From: Burkholderia cepacia ATCC 25416
GTDB taxonomy: Bacteria; Pseudomonadota; Gammaproteobacteria; Burkholderiales; Burkholderiaceae
Assembly: GCF_001411495.1 (NCBI RefSeq)
Contig: NZ_CP012981.1
Coordinates: 2,046,001 to 2,110,000 of the forward strand
DNA: 64,000 bases
Reading direction: 5' to 3'
Made by a program: the position numbers and the translations under genes. The notes beneath the pieces were generated by a model that made no database searches, was not told the origin of the DNA, and saw nothing but the letters and a program-made list of their open reading frames with translations. Below are positions 10,248 through 17,169 of the stretch, one piece after another. The number at the start of each line of letters is the position of its first letter. Within the stretch, counting starts at the first letter, position 1.

Positions 10248-10835
10248 ATGCCGTTCAATTTCCCGATTTTCCTGACGTGGGTACGGATCGTGCTGATTCC
10301 GCTCGTCGTCGGCGTGTTCTATCTGCCGGACACGGTGATGGGCGGCGCGCACCGCAATCTCGCGGCGGCGGCGATTTTCATTCTCGCTGCGCTGACCGAC
10401 TGGTTCGACGGGTTTCTAGCCCGCAAGTGGAACCAGACGTCGTCGTTCGGCGCCTTTCTCGATCCGGTCGCGGACAAGCTGATGGTGACGGCGGCGCTGC
10501 TGATCCTCGTGCAGATTTCGCGCGTCGATGCGGCGATCGCGCTCGTGATCGTCGGCCGCGAGATCGCGATTTCGGCGCTGCGCGAATGGATGGCACAGAT
10601 CGGCGCGTCGAAGAGCGTGGCGGTGAACCAGCTCGGCAAGTTCAAGACCGCATGCCAGATGGTCGCGATTCCGATGCTGCTGTTCTACGGGCCGCTGCCG
10701 CTCGGCATCGCCACGATCGATACGCGCGTGTGGGGCGAGTGGCTGATGTATCTCGCGGCGGTGCTGACGATCTGGTCGATGCTGTACTACATGAAGCTCG
10801 CGTGGCCGCAAATTCGCGAGCGCGGCGGCGCGTGA
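10248..10835 (+). CDS. pgsA: CDP-diacylglycerol-glycerol-3-phosphate 3-phosphatidyltransferase
   Basis: PgsA makes phosphatidylglycerophosphate from CDP-diacylglycerol and glycerol 3-phosphate, the committed step to phosphatidylglycerol and cardiolipin. The 195-residue membrane protein carries the CDP-alcohol phosphotransferase motif DGFLARKWNQTSSFGAFLDP and the following Asp, at about 47-72, with roughly five hydrophobic segments. The ATG at 10248 gives the usual MPFNFPIFLTWVRI start; an upstream in-frame ATG would add 18 unlikely residues. As in many proteobacteria, uvrC precedes it and tRNA-Gly and tRNA-Cys follow. Confidence 0.96.
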   Translation: MPFNFPIFLTWVRIVLIPLVVGVFYLPDTVMGGAHRNLAAAAIFILAALTDWFDGFLARKWNQTSSFGAFLDPVADKLMVTAALLILVQISRVDAAIALVIVGREIAISALREWMAQIGASKSVAVNQLGKFKTACQMVAIPMLLFYGPLPLGIATIDTRVWGEWLMYLAAVLTIWSMLYYMKLAWPQIRERGGA

Positions 10836-10890
10836 TGCGTGTCACGCGTTCGGTCGAGCAGGTTTTTTGGAAAAAGGGCTGGAAAAGCCC

Positions 10891-10919
10891 TTGACACACG
10901 AAAGTGCCTTCGACATAAT
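10891..10919 (+). promoter_or_regulatory. Sigma-70 promoter of the tRNA-Gly/Cys operon
   Basis: A perfect -35 box TTGACA (10891-10896) is followed after exactly 17 bp by CATAAT (10914-10919), one base off consensus. It lies about 60 bp before the first tRNA-Gly and fits the strong promoter expected for stable RNA. Confidence 0.85.
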
Positions 10920-10980
10920 CTCGCTTCTCCGCTGCACGACGAAGTAAGTGTGTGACGGGGAAGCAGTAGCGCAGCAATAT

Positions 10981-11056
10981 GCGGGAGTAGCTCAGTTGGT
11001 AGAGCGCAACCTTGCCAAGGTTGAGGTCGCGAGTTCGAGACTCGTCTCCCGCTCCA
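10981..11056 (+). tRNA. tRNA-Gly (GCC), copy 1
   Basis: The 76-nt cloverleaf includes an encoded CCA. The acceptor arm is GCGGGAG/CTCCCGC, the anticodon loop TTGCCAA gives GCC, and the T loop is TTCGAGA. It is the first of three identical tRNA bodies. Confidence 0.97.
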
Positions 11057-11236
11057 GATTTTTTCTGGCAGCGTGTAGTACGGCAAAGCGCTGCAGATGC
11101 AGGACACATGCGGGAGTAGCTCAGTTGGTAGAGCGCAACCTTGCCAAGGTTGAGGTCGCGAGTTCGAGACTCGTCTCCCGCTCCAGATTTTTCTGGCAGC
11201 GTGTGGTACGGCGAAGCGCTGCAGGTGCAGGACAAT
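11057..11236 (+). repeat. Tandem tRNA-Gly unit: near-identical spacers
   Basis: The spacers 11057-11109 and 11186-11236 both run from GATTTTT through CTGGCAGCGTGT and end in GCAGGACA. They differ at about four positions plus a short indel. This shows that the second and third tRNA-Gly genes arose by duplication of a roughly 128-bp unit. Confidence 0.9.
11110..11185 (+). tRNA. tRNA-Gly (GCC), copy 2
   Basis: The sequence is identical to copy 1, with anticodon GCC and encoded CCA. The 53-nt spacer before it is nearly the same as the spacer before copy 3, so the repeated unit is tRNA plus spacer. Confidence 0.97.
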
Positions 11237-11312
11237 GCGGGAGTAGCTCAGTTGGTAGAGCGCAACCTTGCCAAGGTTGAGGTCGCGAGTTCGAGACTCG
11301 TCTCCCGCTCCA
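11237..11312 (+). tRNA. tRNA-Gly (GCC), copy 3
   Basis: The sequence is identical to copies 1 and 2. It follows a 51-nt spacer that differs from the first spacer by a few substitutions and a 2-nt length change. Confidence 0.97.
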
Positions 11313-11412
11313 AGTAATGGGGAAGCCACGCTTCCCTTTTTATTTGATGGACCTCCGGTCCTCGAATAAAAAATCTGTCTCTTGCCTCACGGCATCCGGA
11401 CAGTCCGCTTTT

Positions 11413-11486
11413 GGCGCGATAGCAAAGCGGTTATGCAGCGGCCTGCAAAGCCGTTTAGGCCGGTTCGACTCCGGCTCGCGCCTCCA
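11413..11486 (+). tRNA. tRNA-Cys (GCA)
   Basis: The 74-nt cloverleaf includes CCA. The acceptor arm is GGCGCGA/TCGCGCC, the anticodon loop CTGCAAA gives GCA, and the T-arm loop is TTCGACT. It lies 100 bp after the third tRNA-Gly, in the same transcription unit by context. Confidence 0.96.
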
Positions 11487-11497
11487 AGTAAGAAGAG

Positions 11498-11528
11498 AAA
11501 AAGCCCTGAGAAATCAGGGCTTTTTCTT
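11498..11528 (+). terminator. Terminator of the tRNA operon
   Basis: AAAAGCCCTGA and TCAGGGCTTTT form a perfect stem around a GAAA/AAA-type loop, followed by TTTCTTTT. It lies 12 bp after tRNA-Cys. E. coli has a tRNA-Leu gene after glyW-cysT at this locus; here the operon ends at tRNA-Cys. Confidence 0.9.
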
Positions 11529-11626
11529 TTGACTATCACGAACGGTTGCACAAGAAGAATGCGGAAGCTGCGCGCATGATGCTGCAGCTCTATCCGGCGG
11601 AACAGATGGCCGCAGAGCCAAAGTAA
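11528..11626 (+). pseudogene. 3' remnant of a coding region after tRNA-Cys
   Basis: Directly after the terminator an open frame with coding-like composition reads FDYHERLHKKNAEAARMM and continues to LYPAEQMAAEPK before the TAA at 11624-11626, about 32 residues in all. It has no start codon or ribosome site, and the terminator lies where the rest of the gene should be. The helical, charged sequence could be the C-terminus of a tyrosine recombinase, which would fit its place beside a tRNA gene, but it is too short to identify. It is best read as the remnant of a deleted or displaced gene. Confidence 0.4.
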
Positions 11627-12158
11627 CTTGAGCGGTGACATGCATGCAGCGCCGGTGTTGCATGTTCGAATCATTATTCGGTGACGTACTGGCACATTCG
11701 CCGAGTTCCAGTAAAGGCATTTGGCGAGCGCGGAACCGTTGTGATGCGGCGCCTCTCACATCGTCAGTCTCGACACTTTTCGCCGATTTCGTCCCATTGA
11801 CCACCCGCACGGTGTATCGACGCTGCAACGCATTTGCCAGGACTCGCCCGTACTTGATGCTCGGCATCGCCGAGCACTGTTCGGGCGGTGCAGTCGTGAG
11901 GCTGGCACGTTGTTCGCTTCATCAGTTGCGTTGGGAACGATAGTCGTTGCCCATTCACGATCGCCCGACGATTCAACTTGCATGCGTCTCGGGAGGGCGT
12001 CCGAAACGTGGTGCGTTCGCTCTCCACTGCCACGGAAAAGGGGGCGCGTCCGGACGAAATTGCGTCGTTGCGAGGCCAAACGCAGCATCGAAACTTGTGG
12101 TCTGGCAGGCGATCCCAATTAAAACATCAGACAAATAAGCGGCATCCAGGGGACGACC
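11627..12158. other. Gene-free stretch, probably degraded accessory DNA
   Basis: These 532 bp hold no frame with convincing codon use, and the base composition is lower in GC than the flanking core genes. No tRNA, no repeat of the tRNA-Cys 3' end and no insertion-sequence ends were seen. The stretch separates the remnant at 11528-11626 from the unrecognised gene at 12159. Confidence 0.5.
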
Positions 12159-12752
12159 ATGGCGAACATTCAACATACAATTCCTCGTCGTCTGAAAATG
12201 GCTGACCGTGCCCAGCAACTGCTGGATCTTCATTTTCCCGGCATACCTGAAATTTGGCTTTGGCACCCACATCGAAACGTTGGGTTCGTCACTATTCCTC
12301 GTACGCTACCGATTGCGATGCAAGCCGTCGACGCCCAGTCAAAGAGACAGCCAGCAGGTCAAACACTTTTCTGCCTGTGGGCAAGGGCGTGGAATTATCC
12401 AGTGCTGTCAATTGCTGATCCCTTGACCTTGGCGGCAGAGGTCGGATTCACCGGCGAGTGCGCTGTCGACACCTGGCGTCGCAGGATGAGTAGGCTACGC
12501 GAACTGAATTTCATCCGAACCAAGCCTGGGCCGTCTGGGCAGTTCCATCATGTCTTGCTACTGAACCCAAACGCAGCCATGGAATGGATGCGGTCAAACG
12601 GCCTAGTACAGGACGAACTCTACGTCCGGTTCGTTGAGTGTCTTGCGGACATCGGTGCTCTTGACGAAACGGAGCCGATACGCCAGTTGGGGGCGCAGCA
12701 ACCAGTTCCTATGGCCTGTAATTCGCAAACAAAGTCTGGACAGGCCCGCTGA
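12159..12752 (+). CDS. Hypothetical protein, possible winged-helix replication or partition protein
   Basis: I do not recognise this 197-residue protein with certainty. The centre (about 75-130) reads like a small DNA-binding fold: an initial helix (TLFCLWARAW), a helix-turn-helix-like part (DPLTLAAEVGFTGECAVDTW), an Arg-rich helix (RRRMSRLRELNFI) and a beta wing (TKPGPSGQFHHVLLLN). Plasmid and integrative-element genes near parA or rep often look like this. It has no signal peptide or membrane segment. Codon use is less GC-biased than in the neighbours, which fits acquired DNA. The ATG at 12159 follows GGGGACGACC. Confidence 0.55.
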   Translation: MANIQHTIPRRLKMADRAQQLLDLHFPGIPEIWLWHPHRNVGFVTIPRTLPIAMQAVDAQSKRQPAGQTLFCLWARAWNYPVLSIADPLTLAAEVGFTGECAVDTWRRRMSRLRELNFIRTKPGPSGQFHHVLLLNPNAAMEWMRSNGLVQDELYVRFVECLADIGALDETEPIRQLGAQQPVPMACNSQTKSGQAR

Positions 12753-12761
12753 ATGCGGGCC
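12743..12761. terminator. Hairpin between convergent genes
   Basis: GGCCCGC and GCGGGCC form a 7-bp perfect stem with a 5-nt loop, overlapping the stop of the 197-aa gene and lying 10 bp past the stop of the small lipoprotein gene on the other strand. There is no T run, so termination is only possible, not certain. Confidence 0.4.
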
Positions 12762-12770
12762 CCTGTGCAA

Positions 12771-12932
12771 TCAGCAATTGCCTTTCTTCGCCTGTCCCGG
12801 TGGGCAGAATCCGTTCCCCGGGCCACCCTGCGGTGCAACAACTACCGGTGCACCCGGAACGTATGCGACGCACCCACTGAGCGTGCCGACCATGCTCGCC
12901 GCTGCAAGCAACGCGATAACCCCTTTTTTCAC
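12771..12932 (-). CDS. Small lipoprotein (53 aa, GTG start)
   Basis: The frame starts at GTG 12932, preceded by GGGAG seven bases upstream, and encodes 53 residues. The N-terminus is a lipoprotein signal: KK, a hydrophobic stretch (GVIALLAAASMVGT) and a lipobox LSGC with the lipid-bearing Cys at 21. The mature part is about 32 residues, Pro/Gly/Val-rich, and ends in CPPGQAKKGNC with a possible Cys pair. CPPGQAKKG-type ends occur in small envelope proteins of proteobacteria, but the role is unknown. It follows the DUF4382 lipoprotein gene on the same strand with a hairpin between them, so it may have its own promoter or depend on readthrough. Confidence 0.75.
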   Translation of the reverse strand: MKKGVIALLAAASMVGTLSGCVAYVPGAPVVVAPQGGPGNGFCPPGQAKKGNC

Positions 12933-12952
12933 TTCGTTCTCCCGTTATTGAT

Positions 12953-12974
12953 GAAAGGGCCGAACGGCCCTTTC
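12953..12974 (-). terminator. Hairpin after the DUF4382 lipoprotein gene
   Basis: GAAAGGGCCG and CGGCCCTTTC form a 10-bp perfect stem with a 2-nt centre. It lies 18 bp past the stop of the 385-aa lipoprotein gene and just before the small lipoprotein gene. The T run is weak, so partial readthrough is plausible. Confidence 0.6.
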
Positions 12975-12991
12975 GGTGCGCTGCCGACGCG

Positions 12992-14149
12992 TCAGAAGCT
13001 GAAATTGACGTTCGACTGGCTGGTCGTTGCGTTGACGTTCGTCGATTGCGTTGCCCCCGACGCTGCGTCCGCTTCGATCGTATATTGTGCGGCGGCGGCC
13101 GGCGATGCGGCGAGCGCGACCGGTAGCGAACCCGAGTAAGTGCCGACGATCGGCGCGGCAGTGGGTACGTTGAGCGCATAGGCGCCCGTATCCAGGTTCG
13201 CGTTGATCGACGTGATCTCGTAGGCATTCGCGTCGATCGTCTGCAGCGCGCGCACGAATGCATTGGCGCTGGCAGTCACCGCACCGCTGACGGTGCTCAT
13301 CGTCGACGCCGGCAGCGTGATCGGTGCGGTCGACGCCGACACCGCCGTGGTCGTGTTCACGACGACCGGGACGGAGCGCACGATACCCGACGCGAAGTTG
13401 TTCTGCACGATCACGACATCGTAATTGCCTTGCGTCGAGCTCTGGATCAGCGGCGACAGCACGAACTTGCCGGTGCTGTCGGCCACTGTGCCGCGGACGA
13501 CCTTGCCGCCTTGCTCGGCATAGACCGTCGCGCCGGCTTCGGCCGAGGCGACGTAACCGGAGATCGCGCCGCTCACAACTGTCGGGACCGCAGTGACGAC
13601 GGGTTTCAGCGCATACGAGCCGTTGCCGCGCTGGACGATCGACTTGCATGCGTTGAAGTCGAGCACGAGATCGACGAGCGTGTTGGGCTGGACCGTGAAC
13701 GGGTGGATGATCTTGTAGCCACTTTGCGTCGCGCTCGGCGTGGCGAGCGCCTGTTCGGTGCCGCCGGTCGGGACGACCGAGTTCGCGAGGTTGTTACCTT
13801 GATTCTGTGCGAGAACCAGGCGGACTTGCTGATACTGGCCGGCGGGCAGGGCGGTCTGCCCGAGATCGGCGAGCACGCCGTTGGTCAGCGACAGCAGATC
13901 GATTTTCTGCGGTGTAGCGAGGGATACGGTCGACCAGCCGGCGTCGTTGTCTGCGGCGTTCGCGTTTGCGTTGACGCGGACTTGCGAGACGGTGATGTAC
14001 ACATGGTCGAAGCCACAGGATGGCGCATCCGTCATCGCGACGTGCAGCGTACCGGTTTGCGTGCCGCCACCGTCGCCGCCGCCGCCGCAACCGGCGAGGA
14101 TGAATGGTACGAAGGCGGCGCAAAGGGCGCCTTTGATGATGTTGTTCAT
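12992..14149 (-). CDS. DUF4382-domain lipoprotein
   Basis: The 385-residue protein has a type II signal peptide (MNNIIKGALCAAFVPFILAGC) followed by a Gly-rich linker (GGGGDGGG), so it is probably lipid-anchored in the envelope. The first part of the mature chain (about 35-170) matches the DUF4382 pattern: GTLHVAMTDAP, VYITVSQVRV, GWSTV, KIDLLSL and LPAGQYQQVRLVL. A carboxypeptidase-like or Ig-like beta repeat follows (ISGYVASAEAGATVYAEQGG), then a Thr/Ser/Ala-rich C-terminus. The ATG at 14149 has a strong GGGGGGTGAC ribosome site; the frame stays open 37 codons further upstream, but without lipoprotein character. The function of the domain is not known. Confidence 0.85.
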   Translation of the reverse strand: MNNIIKGALCAAFVPFILAGCGGGGDGGGTQTGTLHVAMTDAPSCGFDHVYITVSQVRVNANANAADNDAGWSTVSLATPQKIDLLSLTNGVLADLGQTALPAGQYQQVRLVLAQNQGNNLANSVVPTGGTEQALATPSATQSGYKIIHPFTVQPNTLVDLVLDFNACKSIVQRGNGSYALKPVVTAVPTVVSGAISGYVASAEAGATVYAEQGGKVVRGTVADSTGKFVLSPLIQSSTQGNYDVVIVQNNFASGIVRSVPVVVNTTTAVSASTAPITLPASTMSTVSGAVTASANAFVRALQTIDANAYEITSINANLDTGAYALNVPTAAPIVGTYSGSLPVALAASPAAAAQYTIEADAASGATQSTNVNATTSQSNVNFSF

Positions 14150-14591
14150 GTCACCCCCCAAGTTGGGATCGTTATTGTGGGTGACGGAAGAATAGCGGCA
14201 CTCCAGCCTACTATTTGGGCATCTTTGAAACCAACGGTAACATTCTGTTTGATCGGTCAATTTTTACCGGGATTGGTGTCGCTTCGGATGGCAGCGGGCG
14301 AACCCAGGAACGATTGCTTCTTCGTTGCTCGCGATATGCGCATCGCAGATAGGAGGCGACGACCTGATGTCGGATGACGAGCATATGCACCGGCAAAGTC
14401 TCTTTTGTCACACGGTAGCGTCGCTTGGCCCAAGTCTATTTGAATGCCCCACGCGAGCAGACATGACTGCGTCGTTCGGCACTGCAAGTTGCTTTGCAAC
14501 TCCGGTGGCGGGATCTGGCGTCCAGAAATACGAAAGCCCGCTGCGAGCAGGCTTCGGCCATGCGATGCCGCTCGTCCATCGCGACATCCGC
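14150..14591. other. Intergenic region with DUF4382 promoter side and a GNAT terminator candidate
   Basis: These 442 bp separate two minus-strand genes. At 14531-14556 an imperfect hairpin (AAGCC-GCT / AGC-GGCTT arms) could end the GNAT transcript. The AT-richer part near 14200-14280 should hold the promoter of the lipoprotein gene, but no clear -35/-10 pair was found. No supported gene was seen. Confidence 0.4.
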
Positions 14592-15140
14592 TCAGCCGTC
14601 CACCGGTTGCGCAGGCGTGTCGAGCGTCAACTGATAGAACGCCGCGTCGAGCCAGCGGCCGAACTTGAAGCCCGCTTCCTTGATCGTGCCCGAGTGCACG
14701 AATCCCAGCTTCGCATGCAGTGCGATGCTCCCCGCATTGGCCGCATCGATGCAGCCGACCAGCACGTGTACTTCCGCTTCCCGCGCGCGCCGGACGACCT
14801 CGCGCAGCAGCACCTCGCCAAGCCCGCGGCCGCGCTGGTCGCGATGCACGTACACGCTGTGTTCGACCGTGTACTTGAACGCGGGAAACGCGCGGAACGT
14901 GCCCCAGCTCGCGAAGCCGAGCAGCGTGCCCGACGCGTCGACCGCGCCGATGACCGGGAAGCCGCCTGCGCGTTTCGCCGCGAACCACGCGACCATCGCT
15001 TCCGGCGGACGCGGCTTGTAGTCGTACAGCGCGGTCGAGTTCGCGATCGCGTCGTTCAGGATCTCGAGGATGGCCGGCGCATGCTCGGCCTCGCTGCAAT
15101 CGATCAGGCGCACGTCGTCGCGCTGTTTCGGGGAATTCAT
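14592..15140 (-). CDS. GNAT N-acetyltransferase, phosphinothricin acetyltransferase-like
   Basis: The 182-residue protein is a single GNAT domain: the N-terminus VRLIDCSEAEHAPAILEILN, a beta-4 segment with SVYVHRDQRGRGLGEVLL (the acetyl-CoA-binding R/Q-x-x-G-x-G/A loop) and the C-terminal NAGSIALHAKLGFVHSGTIKEAG, all typical of the Pat/Bar/MddA group that acetylates small amines such as methionine sulfone or phosphinothricin. The natural substrate cannot be told from sequence. The ATG at 15140 follows a strong AGGAG; the longer frame from 15176 lacks one. It is downstream of the XRE-cupin gene on the same strand, 58 bp apart, and may share its transcript. Confidence 0.85.
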   Translation of the reverse strand: MNSPKQRDDVRLIDCSEAEHAPAILEILNDAIANSTALYDYKPRPPEAMVAWFAAKRAGGFPVIGAVDASGTLLGFASWGTFRAFPAFKYTVEHSVYVHRDQRGRGLGEVLLREVVRRAREAEVHVLVGCIDAANAGSIALHAKLGFVHSGTIKEAGFKFGRWLDAAFYQLTLDTPAQPVDG

Positions 15141-15198
15141 ACGGACTCCTGTGGGCAGTAAGTGGGTCGCGCGCACGGCTGCTGCGACGACGCGTTCA

Positions 15199-15819
15199 TC
15201 AGAGGGTGCGCATACCGGCGGCTGACGCGTCGCAGATCACGACGACATAACGCGCGGCGTGCGGCGACGGATTGCTGAAAATCAGCGGCTGGTCGAGCCG
15301 CATGGCCAGGCAGTCGCCTTCGTGAAGTTCGTGAAGCGTTTCGCCGAGCGTGACGTCGACGCGGCCGCTGATGATCCACACCTGCTGATGCAACGCGCTT
15401 TCGCGCCCGCCACTGTCGTACGCGACGCGCGCACCGGGCGGGAAATCCACCTCGACGAGCTGGATCGGCGACGGCCAGCCAGCCGGGGAGAGGTTGCGGC
15501 GCACATAACCGGACGCCGGATCCCGCCATTCGGCCTGCTGCGCGCGGCGTGCCAGCGGCTGCGCGGGCGCGTCGTCGTGGTCGCCGCCGAACAGCCCGGC
15601 CAGCGACACGCCGAGACCGGCTGCCAGCTTGTCGAGCACGACGGCCGTCGGGCTGGCCGATGCACGTTCGATGAGCGAGATCATCGAACGGCTGACGCCG
15701 GAGCGCGCAGCCAGCGCATCGAGCGTGTAGCCTCGTACGGTGCGCAGGTCGCGTACGCGCCGGGCGATGCGTTCGTTGATGCCGGTGTCGTCGGCAGCGG
15801 CGGTGACGGATTCTTTCAT
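15199..15819 (-). CDS. XRE-family regulator with C-terminal cupin domain
   Basis: The 206-residue protein has an N-terminal lambda-repressor-type helix-turn-helix (about 16-70; IARRVRDLRTVRGYTLDALA, SGVSRSMISLIERASASPT) and a C-terminal cupin barrel (about 115-200; FPPGARVAYDSGGRESALHQQVWIISG is the core). Members usually sense a small ligand and control nearby genes for uptake or modification of amines or amino acids, so the GNAT gene behind it is a likely target. A perfect palindrome lies 13-28 bp before its start (15832-15847), suggesting autoregulation. The ParD-like/map pair is divergent. Confidence 0.9.
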   Translation of the reverse strand: MKESVTAAADDTGINERIARRVRDLRTVRGYTLDALAARSGVSRSMISLIERASASPTAVVLDKLAAGLGVSLAGLFGGDHDDAPAQPLARRAQQAEWRDPASGYVRRNLSPAGWPSPIQLVEVDFPPGARVAYDSGGRESALHQQVWIISGRVDVTLGETLHELHEGDCLAMRLDQPLIFSNPSPHAARYVVVICDASAAGMRTL

Positions 15820-15831
15820 GGTGGATTTATT

Positions 15832-15847
15832 TTCCAGCAAACTGGAA
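15832..15847. promoter_or_regulatory. Candidate operator of the XRE-cupin regulator
   Basis: TTCCAG-CAAA-CTGGAA is a perfect 6+6 inverted repeat centred about 21 bp upstream of the regulator's ATG, in the divergent region. Short palindromes of this kind are the usual targets of dimeric XRE-cupin repressors. Its place suggests repression of the XRE-GNAT transcript. Confidence 0.5.
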
Positions 15848-15972
15848 TTCAGTGTCAACGCTGGTGACGGGCTGGCGGCCGGCCGACGGCTCAACGGAAT
15901 CCGCATGGCTTGCCCGTCAGCCGACCGCAGCGTAATATACGAACCGACTACGTTTCGTTTAATTGGGGATAT

Positions 15973-16209
15973 ATGGGCATCATCAAGATTTCCGAGCACA
16001 TGCACGAGCGGCTTCGCTCGACCAGCACGGCGCTGAGCCGCTCGATCAACGCACAGGCCGAGCACTGGCTGCGCGTCGGGATGCTGGCGGAACTCAATCC
16101 GGCGCTGTCCTACGGCGACATCTGCCGGATGCTGATCGAGGCCGAAGCGCGGGGCGGCGACGCGGGGACGGCGGAACCGGTCGAACACGCCATCGAGCAG
16201 GTGGCGTAA
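15973..16209 (+). CDS. ParD-like antitoxin-family protein
   Basis: The 78-residue protein opens with MGIIKISEHMHERLRSTSTA, SRSINAQAEHWLRVGMLAE and LSYGDICRMLIEAEA. This is a ribbon-helix-helix-like arrangement of the ParD-like family (DUF3423 type as I recall). No ParE toxin gene follows; the next gene is a methionine aminopeptidase whose ATG overlaps this stop (TAATG). The pair is therefore translationally coupled. It may be a DNA-binding autoregulator of the pair rather than an antitoxin. The start ATG at 15973 follows TTGGGGAT. Confidence 0.8.
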   Translation: MGIIKISEHMHERLRSTSTALSRSINAQAEHWLRVGMLAELNPALSYGDICRMLIEAEARGGDAGTAEPVEHAIEQVA

Positions 16210-17015
16210 TGGCGAAGCGAGACATCCCGATCCGCGGCATGGCGGAAATCGCCAAGTCGCGCGAAGCCGCGAAGCTGGCGTCGCAGGTGCTGACGATGAT
16301 CACCGAGCACGTGAAGCCGGGCGTCACCACCGACGAACTGGACGCACGCTGCCGCGAATACATCGTCGACGTGCTCGGCGCGATCCCGGCGAACATCGGC
16401 TACCACGGTTATCCGAAGACGCTGTGCACGTCGGTCAACCACGTGGTGTGTCACGGTATCCCGACGTCGCGGCCGTTGCGCGACGGCGACATCGTGAACC
16501 TCGACATCGCGGTGATCAAGGACGGCTGGTTTGGCGATACGAGCCGCATGTATTTCGTCGGCGAACCGAACGAACTCGCGCGGCGCCTCGTCGCGACGAC
16601 CTATGAGGCGATGCATGCGGGCATCCGCGCGGTGCGCCCGGGCGCCACGCTCGGCGACGTCGGCTACGCGATCCAGCAGGTTGCGCATCGCGAAGGATTC
16701 AGCGTGGTTCGCGAGTACTGCGGGCACGGCATCGGCGACGTCTATCACGACGAGCCGCAGGTGCTTCACTACGGCCGCCCGGGCACCGGCGTACCGCTGC
16801 GGCCGGGGATGATCTTCACGATCGAGCCGATGCTCAACGCGGGCAAACGCGACACGCGCATGCTGGCGGACGGTTGGACGGTCGTCACGAAGGACCATTC
16901 GTTGTCGGCTCAATGGGAGCACATGGTCGTGGTGACGGAAACGGGCTTCGAGGTGCTGACCGAGGATGTGAAGCCGCAAGCGTTCCCGGCGCTGTCCGGC
17001 ACGCATGCTGCCTGA
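16209..17015 (+). CDS. map: Type I methionine aminopeptidase
   Basis: The enzyme removes the initiator Met from nascent proteins with a small second residue. The 268-residue pita-bread fold shows the five metal ligands in order: Asp in DIVNLDIAVIKDGWFGDTSR (two Asp), His in CGHGIGDVYHDEP, Glu in FTIEPML and Glu in SAQWEHMVVV. His in NHVVCHGIP is the substrate-contacting residue. The last 20 or so residues (VKPQAFPALSGTHAA) are an extra tail. Burkholderia normally also carries map upstream of glnD near rpsB, so this is probably a second copy; that cannot be checked here. It is coupled to the ParD-like gene. Confidence 0.95.
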   Translation: MAKRDIPIRGMAEIAKSREAAKLASQVLTMITEHVKPGVTTDELDARCREYIVDVLGAIPANIGYHGYPKTLCTSVNHVVCHGIPTSRPLRDGDIVNLDIAVIKDGWFGDTSRMYFVGEPNELARRLVATTYEAMHAGIRAVRPGATLGDVGYAIQQVAHREGFSVVREYCGHGIGDVYHDEPQVLHYGRPGTGVPLRPGMIFTIEPMLNAGKRDTRMLADGWTVVTKDHSLSAQWEHMVVVTETGFEVLTEDVKPQAFPALSGTHAA

Positions 17016-17054
17016 CGCGTAAAGTGCGCCGCGAAGGGCGGTGCGGCGGCACAG

Positions 17055-17083
17055 TGAAACGGGCTCCTTTGCGGAGCCCGTTT
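17055..17083. terminator. Terminator between convergent map and msrC
   Basis: GAAACGGGCTCC and GGAGCCCGTTTC form a 12-bp stem with a short loop (TTTGC), and TTCG follows. It lies 40 bp after map and 87 bp after the msrC stop and may serve both strands. Confidence 0.75.
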
Positions 17084-17169
17084 CGTTCGAGGTCATGCGG
17101 CGCGATTCATGCGTGAACGCGGCGACCTGCCGCGCGCCGCGCGGTGGATGAACGCGGCTCAGCCGCCGC

